Shown here one piece after another: positions 24,428-33,514 of a stretch of DNA of 64,000 nucleotides (positions within the stretch are counted from its first letter, which is position 1; every line of letters starts with the position of its first letter). The stretch lies in NCBI RefSeq assembly GCF_965237655.1, contig NZ_CBDEGB010000002.1, forward strand, positions 1,364,001-1,428,000, in the 5' to 3' direction. The translations under genes and the position numbers were made by a program. Origin of the DNA: Poriferisodalis sp965237655 (GTDB lineage Bacteria; Actinomycetota; Acidimicrobiia; Acidimicrobiales; Poriferisodalaceae). Under the pieces are notes generated by a model. It saw only the letters and a list, made by a program, of their open reading frames with translations. It did not search any database and had not been told where the DNA came from.

Positions 24428-25417
24428 CTAGGCCGGGTCGGGGCGCATGCGCACGAGCACCTTGCCGACGGCTTCGCGTTCATCCAGCAGCCGGTAGGCC
24501 TCGGCCGCTTCGGACAAGGGCAGCACCTGCCCGATCGGCGGCCGCACGGCGCCCGTGGCGATCATGTCGAGCAACCGTTCATGGATACGGGCCGGGATCG
24601 TCGGGTCAGCCGCCACAGCTTCGCCCCAGGCGGCACCGATCAGGCTCACGTTGCGCAACAGCAGCCGGTTCACCTTGACCGTCGGGATCTCACCGGCAGC
24701 GAAGCCCACCACGACCAGCCGGCCAAAGCGTGCCAGAGCCCGGATCCCGTCCAGGAAACGGTCGCCTCCCACGGGGTCGTAGGTCATGTCAACCCCATGT
24801 CCGCCGCTCAGCTCACGCACTTCGTCCTTCCAGGTTTCGCTGATGAGCACGACATGGTCAGCGCCAGCGGCCGTGGCGATCTCGCCCTTCGCTTCAGTCG
24901 AGACCAGACCGATGACCGGTCCTGCACCGACCGCCTTGGCGACCTGAATGCCCGATGTGCCCACACCGCCAGAGGCGCCCAGTACCAGCACGGATTCGCC
25001 CTCGCGCAGGCCGGCCCGGTCGATCATGCAGAACACTGCCGTCTGGTAGTTCATGACCAGCGCAGCGCCTTGCGCGAATGACAGCTCCGAAGGCAGCGCG
25101 AACAGGTCGCGGGGCCGGGAGGCCACGACTTCGGCGAGGCAACCGTTCGACCACACGCAGACGCGGTCGCCGGCGGCGAAGCCCGACTCGACGGGCGCTG
25201 AACGCACGACGCCCGACGCCTCGATTCCTGGCCGGAAGGGCGGATCGGGCCGGTACTGGTAGAGCCCTTGGCTCTGCAGCAGGTCGGGGAACGACACCCC
25301 GCCGCAGACGATGTCGACGATCACCGACGCGCCGTCGGGATCGGCCTCCGGTTCAGGAGCGTCGACGACAGCGACGCCGTCGGGGCCGGTCAGGGACTGC
25401 ACTTCCAATGCACGCAT
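24428..25417 (-). CDS. NADPH:quinone oxidoreductase-like zinc-independent MDR protein
   Basis: 329 residues of the medium-chain dehydrogenase/reductase superfamily, quinone oxidoreductase branch. Visible are PFRPGIEASGVV, GDRVCVWSNG, the nucleotide fold VLVLGASGGVGTSGIQVAKAVGA, and GRLVVVGFAAGEIPTVKVNRLLLRNVSLIG, typical of this subgroup. No catalytic zinc Cys pattern is present, as expected. The ATG at 25417 gives MRALEVQ. The gene converges on the ribH remnant, and its start faces the amidohydrolase gene across 116 bp. A general NADPH-dependent enone or quinone reduction role is likely; the substrate is unknown. Confidence 0.88.
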   Translation of the reverse strand: MRALEVQSLTGPDGVAVVDAPEPEADPDGASVIVDIVCGGVSFPDLLQSQGLYQYRPDPPFRPGIEASGVVRSAPVESGFAAGDRVCVWSNGCLAEVVASRPRDLFALPSELSFAQGAALVMNYQTAVFCMIDRAGLREGESVLVLGASGGVGTSGIQVAKAVGAGPVIGLVSTEAKGEIATAAGADHVVLISETWKDEVRELSGGHGVDMTYDPVGGDRFLDGIRALARFGRLVVVGFAAGEIPTVKVNRLLLRNVSLIGAAWGEAVAADPTIPARIHERLLDMIATGAVRPPIGQVLPLSEAAEAYRLLDEREAVGKVLVRMRPDPA

Positions 25418-25533
25418 GGCGACACGATTGCACAACGAGCGCCTGCGCCGCCTCGCAGGAGCAGATCGCGGGCCGCTGGTACTGTTGGCCTCGAATTGGC
25501 GACCAGGCGCGGCAGCGCCGATGGGGGAGAGCG

Positions 25534-26676
25534 ATGCGCTACTACTCGTGTGACTCGCACGTGGTCGAGGCGGCCGAGATCTACGCAGGGCTGACCGACC
25601 GGTTCGGCGACCGGGCACCGTTCATCAGCAAGGACTACAACGACAAGCCCGGCACCTGGTTGGTTCTGCCAGGCGGCATCCGACCAGTGCCAGTAGGCCG
25701 GCTGGGAATCGCGGGCGCCAGCCTCTCGGACCCGGCTACCCACGCTCGCATCGAGAAGGGCTACGACGGCTTCAATCCCGGCGTGATGGATCCGACGGCG
25801 CGCCTCAACGAGCAGGCTCAGGACGGGATCGTGGGCGAGGTCATGTACCCCAGCCTGTCGATGTTCACCTTCGCCATCGGTGACGACGAAGTGCGTGACG
25901 CTGCATTCCGGAACCACAACGACTGGGTGCTCAACTATTGCTCGGTGGACCGCAACCGCCTCATCGGCGTCGGCTGCCTGCCGTTGCCAGACGTGGAGCG
26001 GGCAATCGCAGAGATCGATCGCTCGGCCGAGCTCGGCGTGCGCGGGTTTGCCATCCCCGCTCACATCGATCCCGCCAAGCCGTACTGCCACCCCGATTTC
26101 GACCCGTTCTGGGCCCGCGCCCAGGAATTCGGCGTGCCGCTCACCATGCACATCTTCACGGGGTCAAGCCTCGAGGGCGGGATGCCCGAGCATTGGGGCA
26201 CACCAGGCGGCCACCTCAAGGGCTACACGCTCGCTCACACGACCATCGCCAACACGATGATCGACCTCATTTGCGGTGGTGTTGTCGAGCGATTCCCCGA
26301 ACTGCGCTTCGTGTGCGCCGAGTACGAGACCGGCTGGGTGGGCCACTTCAAGCAGCGTCTTGACCACGCTGCGTACCGCACCCCGTGGGACGTGTCCGAC
26401 GAGCTCACCATGAAGCCGTCGGAGTACTTCGACCGGAACTTCTGGGTCACCTTCGAAGACGACACCGAAGGCATCGCCACCCGGCACTCGATCGGCGTCA
26501 CCAACTTGCTGTGGGGCAACGACTATCCCCACCACGACTCGATCTGGCCGAACTCGCGGCCGATCCTCGACGAGATTCTCTCGGGCGTTCCCGACGACGA
26601 AACCGAACAGATGGTCTGGAGCAACGTCATCAAGCTCTACGGGCTCGATCCAGACGCGCTCCCCGCAGCTGCCTAA
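25534..26676 (+). CDS. Amidohydrolase-2 family metal-dependent hydrolase
   Basis: A 380-residue TIM-barrel amidohydrolase of the ACMSD/LigW-like group. The N-terminal CDSHVVE supplies a metal-binding His in a variant of the usual DxHxH, LTMHIFTG carries a central His, and LLWGNDYPHHDSIWP contains the Asp near the C-terminus. Members decarboxylate or hydrolyse aromatic-derived acids. The ATG at 25534 has GGGGGAGA 3 bases upstream. The last 125 bp before the next gene hold short repeats rather than a gene. Confidence 0.85.
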   Translation: MRYYSCDSHVVEAAEIYAGLTDRFGDRAPFISKDYNDKPGTWLVLPGGIRPVPVGRLGIAGASLSDPATHARIEKGYDGFNPGVMDPTARLNEQAQDGIVGEVMYPSLSMFTFAIGDDEVRDAAFRNHNDWVLNYCSVDRNRLIGVGCLPLPDVERAIAEIDRSAELGVRGFAIPAHIDPAKPYCHPDFDPFWARAQEFGVPLTMHIFTGSSLEGGMPEHWGTPGGHLKGYTLAHTTIANTMIDLICGGVVERFPELRFVCAEYETGWVGHFKQRLDHAAYRTPWDVSDELTMKPSEYFDRNFWVTFEDDTEGIATRHSIGVTNLLWGNDYPHHDSIWPNSRPILDEILSGVPDDETEQMVWSNVIKLYGLDPDALPAAA

Positions 26677-26721
26677 GAGGCCGTTTCGCCACTCGGGAAG
26701 CGTCTGTCACGCTTTCTGTGT

Positions 26722-26757
26722 GCAATTTTGCCGTCTGTGGCGGCATTTCTGCACAGA
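26722..26757 (+). repeat. 36-bp dispersed intergenic repeat, copy 1
   Basis: Matches the reverse complement of 63226-63261 at 32 of 36 positions. It contains GGCGGCATTTCTG and the 12-mer TTTCTGCACAGA, which also recurs at 63315-63326. It sits between the amidohydrolase and a convergent hydrolase gene. Confidence 0.7.
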
Positions 26758-26767
26758 ATTGAGGCAG

Positions 26768-26812
26768 TCGCGGCTACGCCGCCTGTGCTTGCTGCTCGCG
26801 GCTACGCCGCGA
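26768..26812. repeat. Two copies of a TCGCGGCTACGCCGC palindrome
   Basis: The 15-bp unit occurs at 26768-26782 and 26796-26810. The second extends to a 7-bp stem (TCGCGGC TAC GCCGCGA) and contains the stop codon of the minus-strand hydrolase. It could act as a terminator for both convergent genes. Confidence 0.6.
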
Positions 26813-27653
26813 CGAGCGGTTCGAGGTGAGCGCGGATGGCCTTTGCCACCCGTTCGCCGTTTTCCATGGGGCCGAAGTGGCTGAGCTCGGCGAACGCCTC
26901 GAGGCGCCCATTGCCGAGAGCTTCGGCGATGGGCTGTGCCACTTGGGGCGGGATCCGGTTCCACTGGGCAATCGAATCGCCACGAGCCACCACCGTCGGG
27001 CATGTCACTGTGGCGAAATCGCTGTAGTCGATGGGCACGCCGGCCTCGTAGATGCGGGCCTCGGTATCACCTGAGCACGACAGCCGGACGGCATCGTCGC
27101 CTGAGGGGTACGTGCCGATTTCGACGTATGCCCGCACCGCCTCGGGCTCACAGCGCGAGAACGGGGGTTTCGAGACGAAGCGCTCGTACGCCTCGTCGAC
27201 GGTCGCGAAGCGAATACGGCGCCGCCGTGACGCCACCACAAGCTCGTGATCGGAATCAGGCATCGGAAAGCCCTCGGACACGAGCACCGGTTCGTAGAGA
27301 TACAGCCCCCGGTAAGTGCCCGGCTGGCGCAGCTCGGCGAGCAGGAGACTGGCTGCCCCCAAGGAGTGACCGACTGCCAGCATCGGCTCGCCGCCCAAGG
27401 CGTTGACTGCGGCCAGTACCTCGTCGACGAAGCGCGGTCGCTTGACCGACATGCTGTCATGCTGCGGCCGCGAAGCGCCGTGGCCGCGGAAGTCAAGTCC
27501 CCAGCAGTGGAACGTGTCGCGCAGATGTGGCACCACCGTCGCCCACATGCCGGCGTTGAGGCCATTGCCATGAGTCATCAGCAGCGGTACCCCGTGCCCG
27601 CCGAGGTCGTGCAGCACGGCATGCTCGCCGTCGGAGGTGGTCAGCCGCAGCAT
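26802..27653 (-). CDS. Alpha/beta hydrolase
   Basis: A 283-residue alpha/beta hydrolase. Visible are the oxyanion segment MTHGNGLNAGMW, LDFRGHGAS, the nucleophile elbow VGHSLGAASLLL (Ser) and the late catalytic His in ELSHFGPMENGE. Start ATG at 27653. It is a clear paralogue of the hydrolase at 39931-40830: both have GHS(L/I)GAA(S/T)LLLA, PGT..R..Y.YEPV and a shared SHFGP..... end. It is divergent from the next hydrolase gene across 96 bp. No specific substrate can be named. Confidence 0.88.
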   Translation of the reverse strand: MLRLTTSDGEHAVLHDLGGHGVPLLMTHGNGLNAGMWATVVPHLRDTFHCWGLDFRGHGASRPQHDSMSVKRPRFVDEVLAAVNALGGEPMLAVGHSLGAASLLLAELRQPGTYRGLYLYEPVLVSEGFPMPDSDHELVVASRRRRIRFATVDEAYERFVSKPPFSRCEPEAVRAYVEIGTYPSGDDAVRLSCSGDTEARIYEAGVPIDYSDFATVTCPTVVARGDSIAQWNRIPPQVAQPIAEALGNGRLEAFAELSHFGPMENGERVAKAIRAHLEPLVAA

Positions 27654-27749
27654 CGCCGGGGCACATTACTGGCCTGGCTGTGGATTGTCTCAGCGATCGG
27701 GTAGCCGTTGCCGCTGCCAGCGCCGCTGTGCTGCGGGCAGACTTACGTC

Positions 27750-28472
27750 ATGGCGAACTTCACACGCGGCTCCGTGGACATCCACTACGACGAGTACGGC
27801 TCCGGCTTCCCGCTGTTGCTCATAGCCCCAGGCGGGATGCGTTCGGCAGCTTCGTTCTGGGAATCGACCCCTTGGAATCCGATCACTCAGCTGGCCGACC
27901 AGTACCGGGTCATCGCAATGGACCAACGAAATGCCGGCCGTTCGACTGCCCCGATCTCGGCGGAAGACGGTTGGGCGACCTACACCGCAGACCAGCTGGC
28001 GCTCATGGATCATCTCGGCTGCGAGCAGTTCCACTTGGCAGGAATGTGCATCGGCGGCCCCTACATCATGGGGCTGATCGGAGCAGCGTCTGAACGGGTT
28101 GCCAGCGCCACGCTGTTCCAGACCATCGGGCTCGACGAGAACCGTCACGCCTTCTATGACATGTTCGACGACTGGGCAGCTGCCATCCGCGATGCGCATC
28201 CCGACGTTGACGAGGCGGCTTGGAACCAGTTCCGGTCGAACATGTACGACGGCGACAACTTCCTGTTCAACGTGGACCGGGACTTCGTGGCCTCCGTGCA
28301 GACGCCGCTTCTGGTGCTGCTCGGCAACGACCTGTATCACCCAGAGTCATCGTCGCGAATCGTTCACGATGTCGCGCCGAACTCGACACTGATCGAGGAC
28401 TGGATGGACGGAAGCGGGCGGGCTGCTGCGATGAAGCAATTCGCCGCATTCCTGGCCGAGCACACTCCCTGA
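27750..28472 (+). CDS. Alpha/beta hydrolase-like protein with a Cys in the nucleophile position
   Basis: A 240-residue alpha/beta hydrolase fold. The strand-turn segments LLLIAPGGMR and VIAMDQRNAGRS are standard, but the nucleophile elbow reads AGMCIGGPY, so C100 stands where serine is usual. LLGNDLYHP follows in the region that normally holds the acid. No catalytic His is obvious in the last 50 residues (LIEDWMDGSGRAAAM replaces the usual Gly-His). It may be an atypical thiol hydrolase, a lyase or a non-enzymatic member. The ATG at 27750 (MANFTRG) is preferred over an earlier in-frame ATG because the fold begins here. Confidence 0.8.
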   Translation: MANFTRGSVDIHYDEYGSGFPLLLIAPGGMRSAASFWESTPWNPITQLADQYRVIAMDQRNAGRSTAPISAEDGWATYTADQLALMDHLGCEQFHLAGMCIGGPYIMGLIGAASERVASATLFQTIGLDENRHAFYDMFDDWAAAIRDAHPDVDEAAWNQFRSNMYDGDNFLFNVDRDFVASVQTPLLVLLGNDLYHPESSSRIVHDVAPNSTLIEDWMDGSGRAAAMKQFAAFLAEHTP

Positions 28473-28541
28473 GCGGACCGAGAGCATGAGCGGATAGGCA
28501 CTGCCTCCTCCGCAGCGGTCGCGGCGCGTTAGCTTGCGCGC

Positions 28542-29369
28542 ATGACTCCCGCAGCCAACACAGAAAGCTCTCCCAGCACCGATCACCGGCTTGACGGCAA
28601 GGTGGCGGTGGTCACCGGGGCGAGCCGTGGCATTGGCGAAGCCAGCGCCCGAGCGCTGGACGCCGCCGGTGCCCGGGTGGTTCTGACCGGCCGGACCACT
28701 GCGGATCTCGATCGCGTGGCGGCCGAGCTGCGCCATGACCCGGTCGCACTGACCGCCGATCTTGCACCGGCAGGCGCAGGCACCGACTTGGCTCGTCGCA
28801 TCCTCAACGAGGTCGACGGCGTGGATGTGCTTGTCAACAATGCGGGCATTCCCATGCGGCGCACGCCCGCACAGCTCACCGAAGCAGACTTCGACCTGGT
28901 GTTCTCGATCAACGTGCGGTCCCTGGTGATGCTGAGCACCGGCCTGGCACCGTCGATGATCGCTCGGGGCGGCGGTTCGGTCATCAACATCAGCTCGGTG
29001 GCCGGCGTGCACGGTCCGCTTGGCCGTGTCGCCTATGCCGGCACCAAGGGCGCCGTTGACGCCATGACCCGGGCGCTCGCCGCGGATTGGGGCCCTGACG
29101 GCATCAGGGTGAACTCGATTGCACCCGGTCTGATCGCGACGGCCATCTGGGAAGAGGCACGCAACAACGTGCCAGGCCTGATAGCGGACCTTGCCGGCCA
29201 GGTAGCGCTCAAGCGCTGGGGCTTCGGCGACGACATCGCCGACGTCGTGCTGTTCTTCGCGTCCGATGCTTCCCGTTACGTCACCGGCGAGACGCTCGTG
29301 GTGGACGGTGGTCTGGCCCGGGTGACCGCAACGAACGCTCCGTCGGCGCTGCCCGAACTCGAAGACTGA
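28542..29369 (+). CDS. Short-chain dehydrogenase/reductase
   Basis: A 275-residue classical SDR. Motifs are VVTGASRGIGEASA (cofactor fold), VLVNNAGIP, the catalytic Ser in INISSVAG, the YAGTKGA catalytic Tyr-Lys pair and RVNSIAPGLI. A GRTTAD segment after the second strand suggests NADP(H). The C-terminus ends GETLVVDGGLARV plus a short tail. Start ATG at 28542, 69 bp after the previous gene; a strong terminator follows the stop. Confidence 0.9.
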   Translation: MTPAANTESSPSTDHRLDGKVAVVTGASRGIGEASARALDAAGARVVLTGRTTADLDRVAAELRHDPVALTADLAPAGAGTDLARRILNEVDGVDVLVNNAGIPMRRTPAQLTEADFDLVFSINVRSLVMLSTGLAPSMIARGGGSVINISSVAGVHGPLGRVAYAGTKGAVDAMTRALAADWGPDGIRVNSIAPGLIATAIWEEARNNVPGLIADLAGQVALKRWGFGDDIADVVLFFASDASRYVTGETLVVDGGLARVTATNAPSALPELED

Positions 29370-29385
29370 GAATCGCCCGAACGCG

Positions 29386-29419
29386 CAGAGGGTGCCGGAC
29401 CGGAGTCCGGCACCCTCTG
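29386..29419. terminator. Strong rho-independent terminator
   Basis: CAGAGGGTGCCGGAC and GTCCGGCACCCTCTG form a perfect 15-bp stem with a 4-base loop (CGGA), followed by TTGT. It lies between the converging SDR and proX genes and could stop both. Confidence 0.88.
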
Positions 29420-29469
29420 TTGTGCGCCTGCGCCGTCAGCCCTGAGGGGCGACGGCTGCGTTGAGTTGT

Positions 29470-30678
29470 CTACGCAGCTGCGCGTGCCGCTTCGAGCCAG
29501 GCGTCGACCGTGGCGCGGTTCTCAGCGATCCACGCAGTGGCCAAATCGCCGGGTGCGGCGCCGGCGTCTTGGTCGACGTTGGCCAGCGAGACCTCGATCA
29601 CCGACAGCTTGACCGCCTCGAGCAGCGCCTTGGCTGCAGGGTTGGCGTCGATGAAGTCGTTGTTGGCGGTCGCCAGGATGTCGGCTGCGATCCATCCGAT
29701 CGGGCACAGCCCGTCGGCGTTGTCCGCGGCTGCCGGGCACTGGTCGGCGCCGATGGCTGCGTAGCCGCCTGTGCCGTCGCCGGTCTGGTCGTATTCCTCG
29801 CCGCCCTCGATGCCCGTGGGGTTCGAGTCGTCAAGGACGGTTTCAACACCAATCCAGTAGACGTTGTCGCCGGGGCGCAACTCGGTGATGTACGCCGAAG
29901 GCGTCCAGGTGTAGGCCACCATCGGGATGCCAGCATTGGCGTTATCCACAGCTTGGACGAACATGGCGTCATAGCCGGCGATCGTCTGTGTGATGTTCTC
30001 CCAGCCCGAGAAGGCGATCTGCGCGGTAATGATGTTGTCGCAGGTCCACGACTCGGGGCAGCCGAAGATGTCGGCAATGCCGTTGCCGGGCACCGGGTCG
30101 GTTGCATCGAACGCTGCAAGCGCGTCAGCATTGCTGTTCAGAGCGTCCAGCGTGTAGACACCGAATTCGTCGGCGAAGGACTTGGTCACCAGGAAGCCCT
30201 GAAGCCCCCCGGCGATCATCTCCTCACCCAGCACAGTTAGGTGGTCGCCAACCAGCGAGCCGTCGGGCAGTTCGCCCGCCAGCCATGCCTTGTGGCCTGG
30301 GTACCAGCTATTGACCCAGAAGTCCATGTCGCCAGCGGCCATCGCCACGTAGCCGTTGTTGGGCCCTAGCTCGAGTTCGGCGGGATCTGACACCGTGTAG
30401 CCAAGCTCGGTGAGCAGCTGCCGGTACAGCTCGGCCTGGAAGTAGCCGGTGGACCAATCGGCGCGGCCCATCGTCACCGAGACGCCATCGCCAGGCGTCA
30501 TCGACATCGCCTCTTCCATCGGCTCTTCTTCGACCATGGCTTCGGTGGCGGCGGGTGCCTCTGTTTCCGCAGTGGCAGTGGCAGTGGCATCGTCGTCGTC
30601 ATCACCGCCGCACGCGGCAGCGAATAGCGCGAACGCTGCTAGTAACAACAGCAGCTTGGTCAATCGTTTCGTTTTCAT
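29470..30678 (-). CDS. proX: ProX-type glycine betaine/proline-binding lipoprotein
   Basis: A 402-residue substrate-binding lipoprotein. The signal is MKTKRLTKLLLLLAAFALFAAAC with the lipobox Cys, then an Asp run and an acidic Thr/Ala/Glu linker (about residues 27-65). The OpuAC domain has GRADWSTGYF, the typical DMDFWVNSWYPGHK and EMIAGGLQGF. The domain binds quaternary amines through an aromatic cage, so glycine betaine or proline betaine is likely. Four later Cys could form disulfides (FGCPESWTCDN; QCPAAADNADGLCP). Start ATG at 30678 with GGGAGG about 9 bases upstream. It is encoded 190 bp after proW, probably in the same operon but with a gap large enough for its own promoter. Confidence 0.9.
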   Translation of the reverse strand: MKTKRLTKLLLLLAAFALFAAACGGDDDDDATATATAETEAPAATEAMVEEEPMEEAMSMTPGDGVSVTMGRADWSTGYFQAELYRQLLTELGYTVSDPAELELGPNNGYVAMAAGDMDFWVNSWYPGHKAWLAGELPDGSLVGDHLTVLGEEMIAGGLQGFLVTKSFADEFGVYTLDALNSNADALAAFDATDPVPGNGIADIFGCPESWTCDNIITAQIAFSGWENITQTIAGYDAMFVQAVDNANAGIPMVAYTWTPSAYITELRPGDNVYWIGVETVLDDSNPTGIEGGEEYDQTGDGTGGYAAIGADQCPAAADNADGLCPIGWIAADILATANNDFIDANPAAKALLEAVKLSVIEVSLANVDQDAGAAPGDLATAWIAENRATVDAWLEAARAAA

Positions 30679-30868
30679 TTCGGAGATCCTCCCTGATCTG
30701 CGACAGGTTGCGTCACGCGGCGCACCGTGTTGCGACCACGCATGTGCGGCGCCGTTCGCCCGGATCGACGAAGGCTCCTTGAATGGCAGCGTAGTCGGGT
30801 GCCTGCGCGCCCTAAACCCTAGACCGCGCATACATGTTCGGATTACTTTGCACGGCTCGCCTCAGCAA

Positions 30869-33514
30869 CTAGCCAGTGTTGGCGGGGATATCGCCGTAGA
30901 TCTTGTTCCGCTCGAACTCTGACAGGGTTCCCCGTGACGCGGCAAACAGGGTCACACCAGCGGCCATCACGAAGACCGATCCGACGCCAGAGACCAAGTT
31001 GGTGTCTGCGACGCGGGCGATGGTCAGGATCCATGCCAGCGGGATGATGGCTATGCCCAAGCCGATTCCTGCCACCAGCGTGCTCCAGCGGTACCGGAGG
31101 CTCTCGTCGATGCCCAGCAGTCCGATTGCCGGCAACGAGAGCCCGAGGGCGGCGAGGCCTGCGATGAATGTCCAGATGCCCAGCCCAGCGCCCTCGGATT
31201 CAAAGCCGTCGTGGATGATGTCGCCGGTGCGTTTTGCCAACGCGATCTTCGCGGTGATATCGGCGGCCCTGATCCCCGCCAGCGCCAGCGCTTGGTTCTC
31301 CACTCGACGTTGCTCTTGTTCGGCAACGACATCCCCAGCCTCAAATGCTTCATCTGCGGCTGCATCGGCAGCCACAGCTGCTGCAGCCGCAGCTTCGCCT
31401 TCGGCGGCGATGGCATCGAGCTCAGCGCGCAGCTCATCGCTGATCACCGATTCGGTCCGAGTGTCGAAGCTCCAACCTGCGTAGCCGCCGCCCACCAGCA
31501 GCAACACGGCGAACGCGGCGCCCAGCAGCCGGCCCCACGCCACCGTTGCCGGCAGCGGCCTGCGAGCAGCCATTGGCGCCCGCCACAACCATGTAAAGGC
31601 GCCGCCGGTCGCCAGCAGCGCTCCCGCGACGGCGACATAGACGCCGATGCCGGCGCTGTAGATCTCGACCCTGTCCGGCGGGTTCGCCAACAGGTACACC
31701 GCCGCGGTGGCCAGCGACGCCAGCGAGAACGCCGCAGCACCGTGCGCGGTGAACCAGCCAGAACCGCGGCCACGCCGAAACAGGGTGTTGTAGGCGGCGA
31801 CAAAGGCCACAGCGGCCGCTATGGCGATGAAGATGCCGAACCATGAGCCGCCCGAGGCCGACACGCCGTTGAAGCTGTTGGAGAGCAATGATTCGGAGCC
31901 GTCACACACGCGATTGCTGCCGGCCTCTGCCAACGGGTTGAGTGACTGCACGTCGATCCAGTCGCCCGAGCACTGCTCGGTCCGGAGGTCCGCGTCGGTG
32001 CTGCGGGCATAGGCCGAGACGAGTCCGGCATCGATGTTCCACGGCAACGCCAGTGCGACCAGCGTCACGAGCGAGCCGACAGCCGTCACGACTGCAGCGG
32101 CACGCTCGGGGCGACCTGCGGGCACGAACGATTCCTCGGGTGCTTCGGGTTGTGCCGCCAGCTTTCTGGCTGCGTCGCTGCTTTCGGCCTCGGCCTGTTG
32201 CACCAGCAGCTTCTCCGGTGTGCGCCGGTTGGCCCAAGCTTGAGTGATGCGACTGAGCAAGTTGCCCGAATCGCTCGACTCTGGCTGGCTCAGCCTGTCC
32301 AGTACCACGGCCACCAGAAAGAAGGCCAGACCGGCCGAGCCTGCAAGAGCGATGTCGAGGTTTGAGATAGCCGTGAACAGCAGCCGACCTAAGCCGCCAG
32401 CGCCCATGATCGCCGCGATGCCCAGCATGGAGATCGCCAACAGCAGCGTCTGGTTCAGACCCGTCATGATTGCGGGGCGGGCCAGCGGCAGCTGCACATC
32501 GGTCAACACCCGCCATTCGGGTGCGCCGTAGGCCCTCGACGCCTCCACCACGTCCTCGGGCACTTGTCGGATGCCCAAATTGGTCAGCCGAATCAGCGGC
32601 GGCAGGGCAAAGGTCATCGTCACCATCGTGGCGGAGACGAACCCGATGCCGAAGAAGAAGATGAAGGGCAGCATGTACACAAAGGAGTGGACGACCTGCA
32701 TGGCATCGAGCACGGGCCGGACCACTTTCCAAGCGCTGTCCACCCGCCCGCACAGCACGCCGATTGGGATGCCGACGATCACGCACAGCAGCACCGCCAC
32801 GCTGATGAAGCCGATGGTGAGCGCGGTCTGACGCCAGTAGGCCTCGCCCAGCAGCCCGCAGATGAGCAATCCGATGAACGCCATGGCGCCGACTTGGAAG
32901 TTGCGCACCAGCCAGCCCAGCAAGAACACCGCCAGGCACACGGTGAGCCACGACAGCTTGAGCAGCCATTGGTCCACGATGACGTTGAGCAGTTTGGCGA
33001 ATGGCCACTCGATGACGCCCAAGGTGGCTTCCATGTTGTTATCCACCCAGAACACGACCTGCTCCACCCAGTCGCCCACAGGTATATGCCACTGGTCCAG
33101 CACCGTGTTCTGCCGCACCTGTGCGATCAAGCCGGAGCCGCACTCCACGAGATTGCCCTGTGCGTCAATCACCGCGTCGCGGCACTCAAATGTCTGCCCG
33201 TCCTCGATGAACGTGCGGGTGCCCGAGGCCACGACCACGTCAGGTCGGCTGCGGTACCACCACACCGCGATCAATCCGAGCAGTCCGCCAGCACCGATCG
33301 CGTAGCGACGGCCCCGTATCCCTCCGAAGATCAACAATGCCGGCACAGCGAACAGCGCTGCGGCCACCGCCCATTCCACGCCAGTTGTGAGCCAGTCGGC
33401 GACGCGGTCACCGGCCTCGGGACTGGTGACGGTGTCGATGAACTTGTCAATGAAGTGGCCGGTTTCTTGAACCTCCTCGGCGTCTGCCTGGGCGAGCAGC
33501 GCGGCGGCGCTCAC
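30869..33514 (-). CDS. proW: ProW-type betaine ABC permease with large extra N- and C-terminal regions
   Basis: 881 residues, against about 280-350 for ordinary ProW. Residues 1-184 add two predicted membrane segments (about 48-66 and 71-87) and a Cys-containing loop. The ProW core is about 185-408 with the EAA coupling loop EDVVEASRAYGAPEWR followed by QLPLARPAIM. Residues 411-881 are an extra region with about seven hydrophobic segments, a two-Cys loop near residues 510-545 and an Ala/Glu-rich coil near residues 690-740; its function is unknown. The GTG start at 33514 overlaps the proV stop by 4 bp. The core would carry betaine across the membrane with ProV and ProX. Confidence 0.88.
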   Translation of the reverse strand: MSAAALLAQADAEEVQETGHFIDKFIDTVTSPEAGDRVADWLTTGVEWAVAAALFAVPALLIFGGIRGRRYAIGAGGLLGLIAVWWYRSRPDVVVASGTRTFIEDGQTFECRDAVIDAQGNLVECGSGLIAQVRQNTVLDQWHIPVGDWVEQVVFWVDNNMEATLGVIEWPFAKLLNVIVDQWLLKLSWLTVCLAVFLLGWLVRNFQVGAMAFIGLLICGLLGEAYWRQTALTIGFISVAVLLCVIVGIPIGVLCGRVDSAWKVVRPVLDAMQVVHSFVYMLPFIFFFGIGFVSATMVTMTFALPPLIRLTNLGIRQVPEDVVEASRAYGAPEWRVLTDVQLPLARPAIMTGLNQTLLLAISMLGIAAIMGAGGLGRLLFTAISNLDIALAGSAGLAFFLVAVVLDRLSQPESSDSGNLLSRITQAWANRRTPEKLLVQQAEAESSDAARKLAAQPEAPEESFVPAGRPERAAAVVTAVGSLVTLVALALPWNIDAGLVSAYARSTDADLRTEQCSGDWIDVQSLNPLAEAGSNRVCDGSESLLSNSFNGVSASGGSWFGIFIAIAAAVAFVAAYNTLFRRGRGSGWFTAHGAAAFSLASLATAAVYLLANPPDRVEIYSAGIGVYVAVAGALLATGGAFTWLWRAPMAARRPLPATVAWGRLLGAAFAVLLLVGGGYAGWSFDTRTESVISDELRAELDAIAAEGEAAAAAAVAADAAADEAFEAGDVVAEQEQRRVENQALALAGIRAADITAKIALAKRTGDIIHDGFESEGAGLGIWTFIAGLAALGLSLPAIGLLGIDESLRYRWSTLVAGIGLGIAIIPLAWILTIARVADTNLVSGVGSVFVMAAGVTLFAASRGTLSEFERNKIYGDIPANTG

